Source: Pseudomonas viridiflava
GTDB taxonomy: Bacteria; Pseudomonadota; Gammaproteobacteria; Pseudomonadales; Pseudomonadaceae
NCBI RefSeq assembly: GCF_001642795.1
Contig: NZ_LKEH01000024.1
Span: forward strand, 217 to 39,178
DNA length: 38,962 nt
Direction: 5' to 3'
The translations under genes were made by a program, and so were the position numbers. The notes under the pieces were generated by a model, which was given only the letters and a program-made list of their open reading frames with translations, made no database searches and was not told where the DNA came from. Shown here piece by piece: positions 32,348 to 38,962 of the stretch. How positions within the stretch are numbered: the first letter of the stretch is position 1; every line of letters starts with the position of its first letter.

Positions 32348-33391
32348 ATGCCTGAAATGCCCGACAGACCAATCCTCTGCCGCTACCGCTACGACCCCCT
32401 CGACCGGCTCGCCACCCGAGCCTCGTTTACGCAGGCTGTTGCTCAGGCGTTCTACCGATCAGGCATCCTGACGACCGAAATCCAGGGAGCTGAACAGCGC
32501 AGCTTTCTGCACCAGGGCCTCCAGTTGCTAGCTTGCCAGACCAACATTGGTAAATCCTCCAGCACGTTCCTGGCGGCTACCGATCAGCAAAACAGTGTGA
32601 TGAGTGCGGCCACAACCGGGCAGCCAAAGGGGATTGCCTACACACCCTACGGGCACAGCAACCCGCTGGCCAACCTGCCCGGCTTCAATGGTCAACACCC
32701 TGACCCCATCACAGGCCATTACCTGCTGGGCAACGGTTATCGTGCGTTCAACCCCGTTTTGATGCGCTTCAACAGCCCAGACACTCTGAGCCCGTTTGGC
32801 AAGGGTGGTTTAAATGCCTACGCCTACTGCGCCGGGGATCCGGTCAACAGGAATGATCCGAGCGGGCACGAACTTATCGATACGTTGATTTCAGCGTTTT
32901 ATATCGCTGCGGGTGTGGCGACGGCAGGGATCGGTCTGGCGATAGCAAGACCCTCGTTCAAGGCGGTGTTCAAAGGGGTAAAAGTAAAACCTGCGACTGC
33001 TGACGTCGGTCGGCAGTCTCTCCCTCTCAGAAGAAATGCCAACACTACCGAGAAACTTTCCGCCGGTGTCGCAGCAGGCGCGATAACGACCGGCCTCATG
33101 TGGGGCGCTGCGTTTACTGTCAAAAATGTGGACCCTGATTCGCCAGTCCATCGCCCCCTGGCTGCAATAGCCCTGGCTATGAGCCTGACTACGCTCGGGT
33201 TTCGTGGCTTTGCTTTTGCGCGTTCCAGAGTCGCAGCAAGGCCGGCTCCTTCGACGCCGATTCCAGCCCCGGCTTCAAACACACCCTCCAGACGCAGCAT
33301 CGGTATTCAGACAGACAGCATCCGCAGTCGGGCCTCAAGTGTGCGTTCAAATGTGCCTGAACAGAGCGAGATGCAAGAGACCCGGCTCTGA
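32348..33391 (+). CDS. Orphan Rhs-core tip protein with variable C-terminus
   Basis: This 347-aa protein starts with the YD-repeat fragment RYRYDPLDRLATR. It reaches the Rhs-associated core (GHYLLGNGYRAFNPVLMRFN, SPFGKGGLNAYAY, DPVNRNDPSGH at 161-174). A unique 173-residue tail follows. Full Rhs toxins have over 1000 residues of YD repeats; here only the core and tail exist, with no signal peptide. The tail has three hydrophobic stretches (about 177-200, 236-257, 268-291) and a Ser/Arg/Pro-rich end. The tail could be a membrane-active toxin or an orphan module. No obvious immunity gene follows. No strong ribosome site is seen before ATG 32348. Confidence 0.82.
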   Translation: MPEMPDRPILCRYRYDPLDRLATRASFTQAVAQAFYRSGILTTEIQGAEQRSFLHQGLQLLACQTNIGKSSSTFLAATDQQNSVMSAATTGQPKGIAYTPYGHSNPLANLPGFNGQHPDPITGHYLLGNGYRAFNPVLMRFNSPDTLSPFGKGGLNAYAYCAGDPVNRNDPSGHELIDTLISAFYIAAGVATAGIGLAIARPSFKAVFKGVKVKPATADVGRQSLPLRRNANTTEKLSAGVAAGAITTGLMWGAAFTVKNVDPDSPVHRPLAAIALAMSLTTLGFRGFAFARSRVAARPAPSTPIPAPASNTPSRRSIGIQTDSIRSRASSVRSNVPEQSEMQETRL

Positions 33392-33515
33392 CACCGCTAC
33401 ATCCGTAATATAGGCATGCCCCTCCAAGGAACCCTCCCGCACGCCAACAGTCGCATGTTCACGTTGTTCTCTCGTGATCCCACGCTTGCACCCGGCATCC
33501 GCAAAAGGAGTCTGC

Positions 33516-34634
33516 ATGCCCGCTCGTCCTTCAAATGTATTTACGCTGGGCCTTGTCGCTGCCATGGCGGTACTGGCCGGCTGCGGCGAGGAAAAACCGG
33601 CAGCGCCTGAATTGCCCCGCGTGTACGTGCAGCCGGTGAAAACCGCCGAGTTCGCCGCCAGCGTGGCGCTGACCGGCGATATCCAAGCTCGGGTGCAGAC
33701 GCAGCTTTCGTTCCGGGTCAACGGCAAGATCATTCAGCGCAACGTGGATGTCGGCGACCGGGTCAAGGCGAACCAGGTACTGGCACGGCTCGACCCCAAG
33801 GATCTGCAGATCAATGTCGATTCGGCGCAGGCATCCGTCGCGGCCGAGCAGGCACGTGTCAGTCAGACCCGCGCCGCGTTTGTCCGCCAGCAGAAACTGC
33901 TGCCCAAGGGTTACACCAGCCAGAGTGAATACGACTCCGCACAGGCGGCCCTGCGTGGCAGCGAGAGTTCGCTGAAAGCCGCTCAGGCGCAACTGGCCAA
34001 CGCCCGCGAGCAACTGAGTTACACCGCCCTCGTGGCAGAGGCACCAGGTGTGATCACTGCACGTCAGGCCGAGGTTGGGCAGGTGGTGCAGGCTACGGTG
34101 CCGATTTTCGATCTGGCGCGTGATGGCGAGCGCGATGCGGTATTCAACGTCTACGAATCCCTGTTCGTGCAGCCGCCGGGCGACGAGCCGGTGCAGGTGA
34201 CGCTGCTCGACAACCCGACTATCAAGGTCAGCGGCAAGGTGCGTGAGGTGACGCCAGCGGTGTCGGCGCAAACCGGCACCCTGCAGGTCAAGATCGCGCT
34301 GGACCCGCTGCCTGAAGGCATGGACCTGGGTTCGGTGGTCAGCGTTGCGTTGAGCAAACCGGCCAGCGCCAGCGTCGAGCTGCCGTGGTCGGCGCTGACC
34401 AAGGACCTTGGCGAGCACCTCGGCAAACCTGCCGTATGGGTCGTGGACGAGCAGGGCAAGGCCAATCTGCGCCGTGTCACGGTTGCACGCTACCTGACCT
34501 CCCACGTGATCATCAGTGATGGCCTCAAGGGTGGAGAGAACGTGGTGATCGCTGGCGGCCAGTTGCTGCACCCGGACATGCAGGTGGAAATCGCCGATCA
34601 ACCCCAGCCACAGACTGCCAAGGTGCAACCATGA
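33516..34634 (+). CDS. RND efflux adaptor lipoprotein, first of two (TriA-like)
   Basis: This 372-aa membrane-fusion protein has a lipoprotein signal with lipobox VLAGCGEE (Cys at about 22), so it is inner-membrane anchored in the periplasm. The HlyD-like lipoyl halves (LSFRVNGKIIQRNVDVGDRV and AEAPGVITARQAEVGQVV, in part) enclose an alpha-hairpin of about 90 residues. AAAGGAG at 33504-33510 serves ATG 33516; the longer frame from 33474 lacks it. It overlaps the next adaptor by ATGA. Two tandem adaptors ahead of one RND pump are the hallmark of TriABC of P. aeruginosa. Confidence 0.9.
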   Translation: MPARPSNVFTLGLVAAMAVLAGCGEEKPAAPELPRVYVQPVKTAEFAASVALTGDIQARVQTQLSFRVNGKIIQRNVDVGDRVKANQVLARLDPKDLQINVDSAQASVAAEQARVSQTRAAFVRQQKLLPKGYTSQSEYDSAQAALRGSESSLKAAQAQLANAREQLSYTALVAEAPGVITARQAEVGQVVQATVPIFDLARDGERDAVFNVYESLFVQPPGDEPVQVTLLDNPTIKVSGKVREVTPAVSAQTGTLQVKIALDPLPEGMDLGSVVSVALSKPASASVELPWSALTKDLGEHLGKPAVWVVDEQGKANLRRVTVARYLTSHVIISDGLKGGENVVIAGGQLLHPDMQVEIADQPQPQTAKVQP

Positions 34635-35701
34635 AGCGTTTATCGTGCGTTGTACTGAGTGGCTTGCTGCTGGCGGGGTGCGGCAAGGACGAAGCGCCGC
34701 CCGAGCCGGTGCGGCCGGTGGTGTTCGTTGAGGCGAAACCTGAGTCGATGGAGGATTTCGGACGCTTTGCCGGCAATATCGAGGCGCGCTACCAAAGCGT
34801 GCTGGGCTTTCGTGTGTCGGGCCGTATCGCGAGTCGGCACGTGGACGTGGGCAGTGAAGTGAAAAAGGGCGATCTGCTCGCGACCCTCGATCCCACCGAT
34901 CAGCAGAACAATGTGCGTGGTCGTCAGGGTGATCTGGCCAATGTTCAGGCGCAGTGGATCAACGCGCAGGCCAATGCCCGCCGTCAGCAGGAACTGTTTG
35001 ACCGTGGTGTCGGCGCGCAGGCGCAACTGGACATCGCGCTGACCAACCTGAAAACCGCTCAGTCGTCGCTGGATCAGGCCAAGGCTGCCGAGCAACAGGC
35101 CCGTGATCAACTGAGCTACAGCGATCTGCGCAGCGATCACGATGCGGTGGTCACTGAGTGGAAAGTCGAGGCCGGGCAGGTCGTCACGGCGGGGCAGGAA
35201 GTGGTCACGCTGGCGCGCCCGGATATCAAGGAAGCGGTGATCGACATGCCGGCCCAACTGGCTGACCAGTTGCCTGACGACGTGGTGTACACCGTGGCCA
35301 GTCAGCTTGATCCGCAAGTGAACACGACCGCCACGCTGCGTGAAATCGAACCGCAACCCGACCGCTCGACCCGCACGCGCCGGGCACGCTTTTCGCTGAC
35401 CGAAACGCCGCCTGCGCTGCGTCTGGGCACGGCGATCAGCGTGACGCTCAGCTCGGCCATCGCGCCGCGCATCCGCCTGCCGCTCAATGCCTTGCAGGAG
35501 GTCGATGGCAAACGCCAGATCTGGGTCATTGATCCGCAGAATCAGACCGTCAACCCGAGAGTCGTCAACATCGTGAGCCAGGATGACAGCAGCTTTCTGC
35601 TGGCTGGCGGCGTGAGCGCTGGAGAAAAAGTGGTCAGTGCGGGCGTCAACAGCCTCAAGCCGGGGCAGAAAGTCAAAGTCGATGAGGAAAGCCCGCGATG
35701 A
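34631..35701 (+). CDS. RND efflux adaptor lipoprotein, second of two (TriB-like)
   Basis: This 356-aa membrane-fusion protein has lipobox LLLAGCGKD (Cys at 17). It has lipoyl segments LGFRVSGRIASRHVDVGSEV and SDHDAVVTEWKVEAGQVV around a coiled hairpin rich in Gln, Ala and Asp, then a beta-barrel and a C-terminal membrane-proximal domain. Both the start and the stop overlap their neighbours by ATGA, implying translational coupling. It differs clearly from the first adaptor, so the pair is not a recent duplication. It probably pairs with it to bridge the pump and an outer-membrane channel encoded elsewhere. Confidence 0.9.
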   Translation: MKRLSCVVLSGLLLAGCGKDEAPPEPVRPVVFVEAKPESMEDFGRFAGNIEARYQSVLGFRVSGRIASRHVDVGSEVKKGDLLATLDPTDQQNNVRGRQGDLANVQAQWINAQANARRQQELFDRGVGAQAQLDIALTNLKTAQSSLDQAKAAEQQARDQLSYSDLRSDHDAVVTEWKVEAGQVVTAGQEVVTLARPDIKEAVIDMPAQLADQLPDDVVYTVASQLDPQVNTTATLREIEPQPDRSTRTRRARFSLTETPPALRLGTAISVTLSSAIAPRIRLPLNALQEVDGKRQIWVIDPQNQTVNPRVVNIVSQDDSSFLLAGGVSAGEKVVSAGVNSLKPGQKVKVDEESPR

Positions 35702-38700
35702 AAGGGAATTTCAATCTGTCCGAGTGGGCGCTCAAGCACCAGTCGTTTGTCTGGTACCTGATGTTCGTTGCGCTGTTGATGGGCGTTTTCTCCTACATGA
35801 AGCTGGGGCGTGAAGAGGATCCGTCCTTCACCATCAAGACCATGGTCATCCAGACCCGCTGGCCGGGCGCGACCGTGGACGAAACCCTGGAACAGGTGAC
35901 CGACCGCATCGAGAAAAAACTCGAAGAGCTGGACTCCCTGGACTACGTGAAGAGTTACACCCGGCCGGGCGAATCGACGGTCATGGTTTTCCTGCGTGAC
36001 ACCACCAGCGCCGAGGCGATACCGGAAATCTGGTATCAGGTGCGCAAGAAGATCGACGACATTCGTGGGCAATTTCCTCAAGGGCTGCAGGGTCCAGCGT
36101 TCAACGACGAATTTGGCGACGTGTACGGGTCGATCTATGCGTTCACGGCCGACGGGTTTTCGATGCGGCAGTTGCGCGATTACGTCGAGAAGGTCCGCGT
36201 CGATATCCGCTCGGTGGAGGGGCTGGGCAAGGTCGAGATGGTCGGCCAGCAGGACGAAGTGATTTACCTGAACTTCTCGACCCGCAAACTGGCCGCCCTC
36301 GGGCTGGATCAGCGGCAGGTCGTGCAGAGCCTGCAATCGCAGAACGCCGTGACGCCTGCGGGCGTGATCGAAGCCGGACCGGAGCGGATTTCCGTGCGCA
36401 CTTCGGGGCAGTTCGCGTCCGAGAAAGACCTGGCCGCGGTCAACCTGCGGCTCAATGACCGCTTCTACCGTTTGAGCGACATTGCCGACATCACCCGCGG
36501 TTATACCGATCCGCCCAAACCGCTGTTTCGCTACAACGGCAAGTCTGCCATCGGCCTGGCCATCGCGATGAAGAAGGGCGGCAATATTCAGGCGTTCGGC
36601 AAGGCGTTGCATGAACGCATGGACGCCACGACCGCCGAACTGCCGGTCGGCGTTGGCGTGCACAAGGTGTCGGATCAGGCCGAAGTGGTGGACAAGGCGG
36701 TGGGTGGCTTCACCAGCGCCTTGTTCGAAGCGGTGATCATCGTGCTGGTGGTCAGCTTCATCAGCCTTGGCGTGCGTGCCGGTCTGGTGGTGGCGTGTTC
36801 GATTCCGCTGGTGCTGGCGATGGTGTTCGTGTTCATGGAATACAGCGGCATCACCATGCAGCGGATTTCCCTTGGCGCGCTGATCATCGCCCTCGGTCTG
36901 TTGGTGGACGACGCAATGATCACGGTCGAGATGATGGTCACGCGACTGGAAATGGGCGAGACCAAGGAGCAGGCCGCGACCTATGCCTACACCTCGACCG
37001 CCTTCCCGATGCTGACCGGCACGCTGGTAACGGTGGCGGGCTTCGTGCCGATTGGCTTGAACAACAGTTCTGCCGGGGAGTACACCTTCACGCTGTTTGC
37101 AGTGATTGCGGTGGCGATGCTGGTGTCCTGGGTGGTGGCCGTGCTATTTGCGCCGGTGATCGGCGTTCACATTCTGAGCAGCAACATCAAACCCAAATCC
37201 GAAGAACCGGGACGCGTCGGCCGGGCGTTCAACAGCAGCATGATCTGGGCCATGCGTCATCGCTGGCTGGCGATTGGCATCACCCTGGTGTTGTTTGCTG
37301 CGTCGCTGTTCTCGATGCAGTTCGTGCAAAGCCAGTTCTTCCCGTCATCCGACCGGCCGGAGATTCTGGTCGACCTGAACCTGCCGCAGAACGCCTCGGT
37401 CAACGAAACGCGCAAGGTGGTCGATCGCTTCGAGGCAAGCCTCAAGGACGACCCGGACATTGAGCGCTGGAGCACTTACATCGGCCAGGGCGCATTGCGT
37501 TTTTACCTGCCGCTGGACCAGCAACTGGAAAACCCGTTCTACGCCCAGCTGGTGATTGTCAGCAAAGGTCTGGAAGAGCGCGGCGCGTTGACGGCACGCC
37601 TGCAGAAACGTCTGCGTGAAGATTTCGTCGGCATCGGTTCCTACGTGCAGCCACTGGAAATGGGGCCGCCGGTCGGGCGTCCGCTGCAGTATCGCGTCAG
37701 CGGCGAGGACGTCGACAAGGTGCGTCAGCACGCTATCGAACTGGCCACGTTGCTGGACAAGAACTCGCATGTGGGCGAAGTGATTTACGACTGGAACGAG
37801 CCGGGCAAGGTGCTGCGCATCGACATCAATCAGGACAAGGCGCGGCAGTTGGGGTTGTCATCCGAAGACGTCGCCAACCTGATGAACAGCGTGGTCAGCG
37901 GTTCTGCCGTGACGCAGGTGCGCGACGATATCTACCTGATCAACGTGGTCGGCCGCGCCGAGGATGCCGAACGCGGCACGCCGGAAACCCTGCAGAACCT
38001 GCAGATTGTCACGCCGAGCGGCGCGTCCATTCCGTTGCTGGCATTTGCGACCGTGGGTTACGAGCTTGAGCAGCCACTGGTCTGGCGTCGTGATCGCAAA
38101 CCGACCATCACTGTGAAAGGTGCGGTGCGCGACGAGATTCAGCCGACAGATCTGGTCAAGCAGTTGAAGCCCGAGATCGACAAATTCGCTGCCGGTCTGC
38201 CGGTGGGCTACAAGGTCGCGACCGGCGGCACCGTGGAAGAAAGCAGCAAGGCCCAGGGCCCTATTGCGAGCGTAGTGCCGTTGATGCTGTTTCTGATGGC
38301 GACCTTCCTGATGATCCAGCTGCACAGCGTGCAGAAGATGTTCCTGGTCGCCAGCGTTGCACCGCTGGGCCTGATCGGCGTGGTGCTGGCGCTCATCCCG
38401 ACCGGTACGCCGCTGGGCTTTGTGGCGATTCTCGGTGTTCTGGCACTGATCGGCATCATCATCCGCAACTCGGTGATTCTGGTCACCCAGATCGACGCCT
38501 ATGAAATCAGCGGGTATCTGCCGTGGGATGCCGTGGTCGAAGCCACCGAGCACCGCCGTCGGCCGATTCTGCTGACGGCTGCGGCGGCGAGTCTGGGCAT
38601 GATCCCGATTGCGCGCGAAGTGTTCTGGGGGCCGATGGCTTACGCGATGATCGGCGGCATCATCATCGCCACCTTGCTGACGCTACTGTTCCTGCCTGCG

Positions 38701-38802
38701 CTGTACGTGGCCTGGTACAGGATCAAGGAACCGACCGATGAACAGCGTCGTGAGGCGGATGAGAAGAAGGATCAGGACGGTGAGCTGGCGACGGGGCACT
38801 GA
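35698..38802 (+). CDS. RND efflux pump inner-membrane transporter (TriC-like)
   Basis: This 1034-aa proton antiporter of the AcrB/RND (HAE-1-like) superfamily has twelve membrane helices and two large periplasmic loops. The proton-relay Asp pair is D404-D405 in LGLLVDDAMITVEMM. The N-terminus, NLSEWALKHQSFVWYLM then LGREEDPSFTIKTMVIQT, is typical of the branch that includes TriC of P. aeruginosa. No outer-membrane channel gene follows in the window; TriC uses the distant OpmH. Expected substrates are biocides or lipophilic compounds, but this is inference from the TriABC-like operon. Confidence 0.93.
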   Translation: MKGNFNLSEWALKHQSFVWYLMFVALLMGVFSYMKLGREEDPSFTIKTMVIQTRWPGATVDETLEQVTDRIEKKLEELDSLDYVKSYTRPGESTVMVFLRDTTSAEAIPEIWYQVRKKIDDIRGQFPQGLQGPAFNDEFGDVYGSIYAFTADGFSMRQLRDYVEKVRVDIRSVEGLGKVEMVGQQDEVIYLNFSTRKLAALGLDQRQVVQSLQSQNAVTPAGVIEAGPERISVRTSGQFASEKDLAAVNLRLNDRFYRLSDIADITRGYTDPPKPLFRYNGKSAIGLAIAMKKGGNIQAFGKALHERMDATTAELPVGVGVHKVSDQAEVVDKAVGGFTSALFEAVIIVLVVSFISLGVRAGLVVACSIPLVLAMVFVFMEYSGITMQRISLGALIIALGLLVDDAMITVEMMVTRLEMGETKEQAATYAYTSTAFPMLTGTLVTVAGFVPIGLNNSSAGEYTFTLFAVIAVAMLVSWVVAVLFAPVIGVHILSSNIKPKSEEPGRVGRAFNSSMIWAMRHRWLAIGITLVLFAASLFSMQFVQSQFFPSSDRPEILVDLNLPQNASVNETRKVVDRFEASLKDDPDIERWSTYIGQGALRFYLPLDQQLENPFYAQLVIVSKGLEERGALTARLQKRLREDFVGIGSYVQPLEMGPPVGRPLQYRVSGEDVDKVRQHAIELATLLDKNSHVGEVIYDWNEPGKVLRIDINQDKARQLGLSSEDVANLMNSVVSGSAVTQVRDDIYLINVVGRAEDAERGTPETLQNLQIVTPSGASIPLLAFATVGYELEQPLVWRRDRKPTITVKGAVRDEIQPTDLVKQLKPEIDKFAAGLPVGYKVATGGTVEESSKAQGPIASVVPLMLFLMATFLMIQLHSVQKMFLVASVAPLGLIGVVLALIPTGTPLGFVAILGVLALIGIIIRNSVILVTQIDAYEISGYLPWDAVVEATEHRRRPILLTAAAASLGMIPIAREVFWGPMAYAMIGGIIIATLLTLLFLPALYVAWYRIKEPTDEQRREADEKKDQDGELATGH

Positions 38803-38827
38803 GTGAGCTGCGCGCCGCCTGTGGGAT

Positions 38828-38880
38828 CGGACGCGGAGCGTCCTGGGCGGCATTCCCACGCAGAGCGTAGGAACGATCAG
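38828..38880. repeat. REP palindrome unit (family A)
   Basis: GGACGC-GGA-GCGTCC (38829-38843) is followed by CATTCCCACGCAGAGCGTAG and GAACGATCAG. It lies 26 bases after the RND pump stop. A further degenerate GATCATGCCCATGCCTG fragment follows at 38900. Confidence 0.85.
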
Positions 38881-38950
38881 AGTGATCTCAGGCACGCCGA
38901 TCATGCCCATGCCTGTGCTCAGCGTTATACCCGAGTCTTGCTGCGACCAC

Positions 38951-38962
38951 GGACTGTGGGAG
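38951..38962. repeat. Start of a second family B repeat, cut by the window edge
   Basis: GGACTGTGGGAG is identical to 4350-4361, the outer end of the family B inverted repeat after ptsP. The rest of the element would lie beyond the window. Confidence 0.5.

Noticed and set aside
84..38880. CRISPR array, suggested by many similar short repeats
   Set aside because: The repeats are palindromic, irregularly spaced and spread over many gaps, with no uniform unique spacers and no cas genes. They are REP elements.

Overview
The window is about 39 kb of high-GC gammaproteobacterial chromosome. It most likely comes from a fluorescent plant-associated Pseudomonas of the P. syringae type. Three things support this: the proteins read as Pseudomonas orthologues, the order ilvA / HAD phosphatase / rppH / ptsP / lgt / thyA and the order desA / PAS-GGDEF-EAL / small protein / sbp-cysTWA match my memory of the P. 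aeruginosa PA0331-0342 and PA0280-0286 blocks, and the intergenic regions are full of Pseudomonas-type REP palindromes. No searches were run, so all names rest on motif and family recognition.

Layout. 1-7160 is conserved housekeeping sequence: the ilvA 3' end, a small membrane protein, a HAD phosphatase, rppH, ptsP, an NRDE protein, lgt and thyA. 7302-11697 holds a PAS-GGEEF cyclase, the desaturase desA, and a membrane PAS-GGDEF-EAL protein divergent from desA. 11900-16017 is a sulfate-uptake block: a 60-aa DUF2292-like protein, sbp, cysT, cysW and cysA. 16222-20490 holds a DUF962/Mpo1-like membrane protein, a Crp-like regulator, an AraC-family regulator and a hexuronate-type MFS transporter with a near-consensus promoter and a palindrome at its start site. 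20704-23299 holds an RBBP9-type hydrolase, a degenerate sigma-54 activator and an orphan MetQ-like binding protein. 23480-24013 is a REP-associated tyrosine transposase (RAYT) flanked by REP clusters. 24227-27325 is a PAP2-phosphatase autotransporter. 27615-31417 is a TauD-type dioxygenase with a complete SsuABC/TauABC-type importer. 31418-33391 is accessory sequence: a REP cluster, a multi-stem structured element, a DUF6124-like small protein and an orphan Rhs-core protein. 33516-38802 is a TriABC-like RND efflux operon with two adaptor lipoproteins.

Themes. Sulfur acquisition recurs: sulfate import, a sulfonate or sulfate-ester type dioxygenase with its importer, and an orphan methionine-type binding protein beside a sigma-54-activator relative. 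AT-rich dyads with ATTC/GAAT-type arms lie upstream of several of these units. Cyclic-di-GMP turnover brackets the desaturase. REP palindromes occupy most intergenic gaps and have their likely RAYT mobiliser within the window.

The least conventional items are the sigma-54 activator that lacks GAFTGA, arginine fingers and a Fis HTH, the PAP2 autotransporter, the structured element before the DUF6124-like gene, the orphan Rhs protein with a membrane-like C-terminus, and the RAYT/REP pair.
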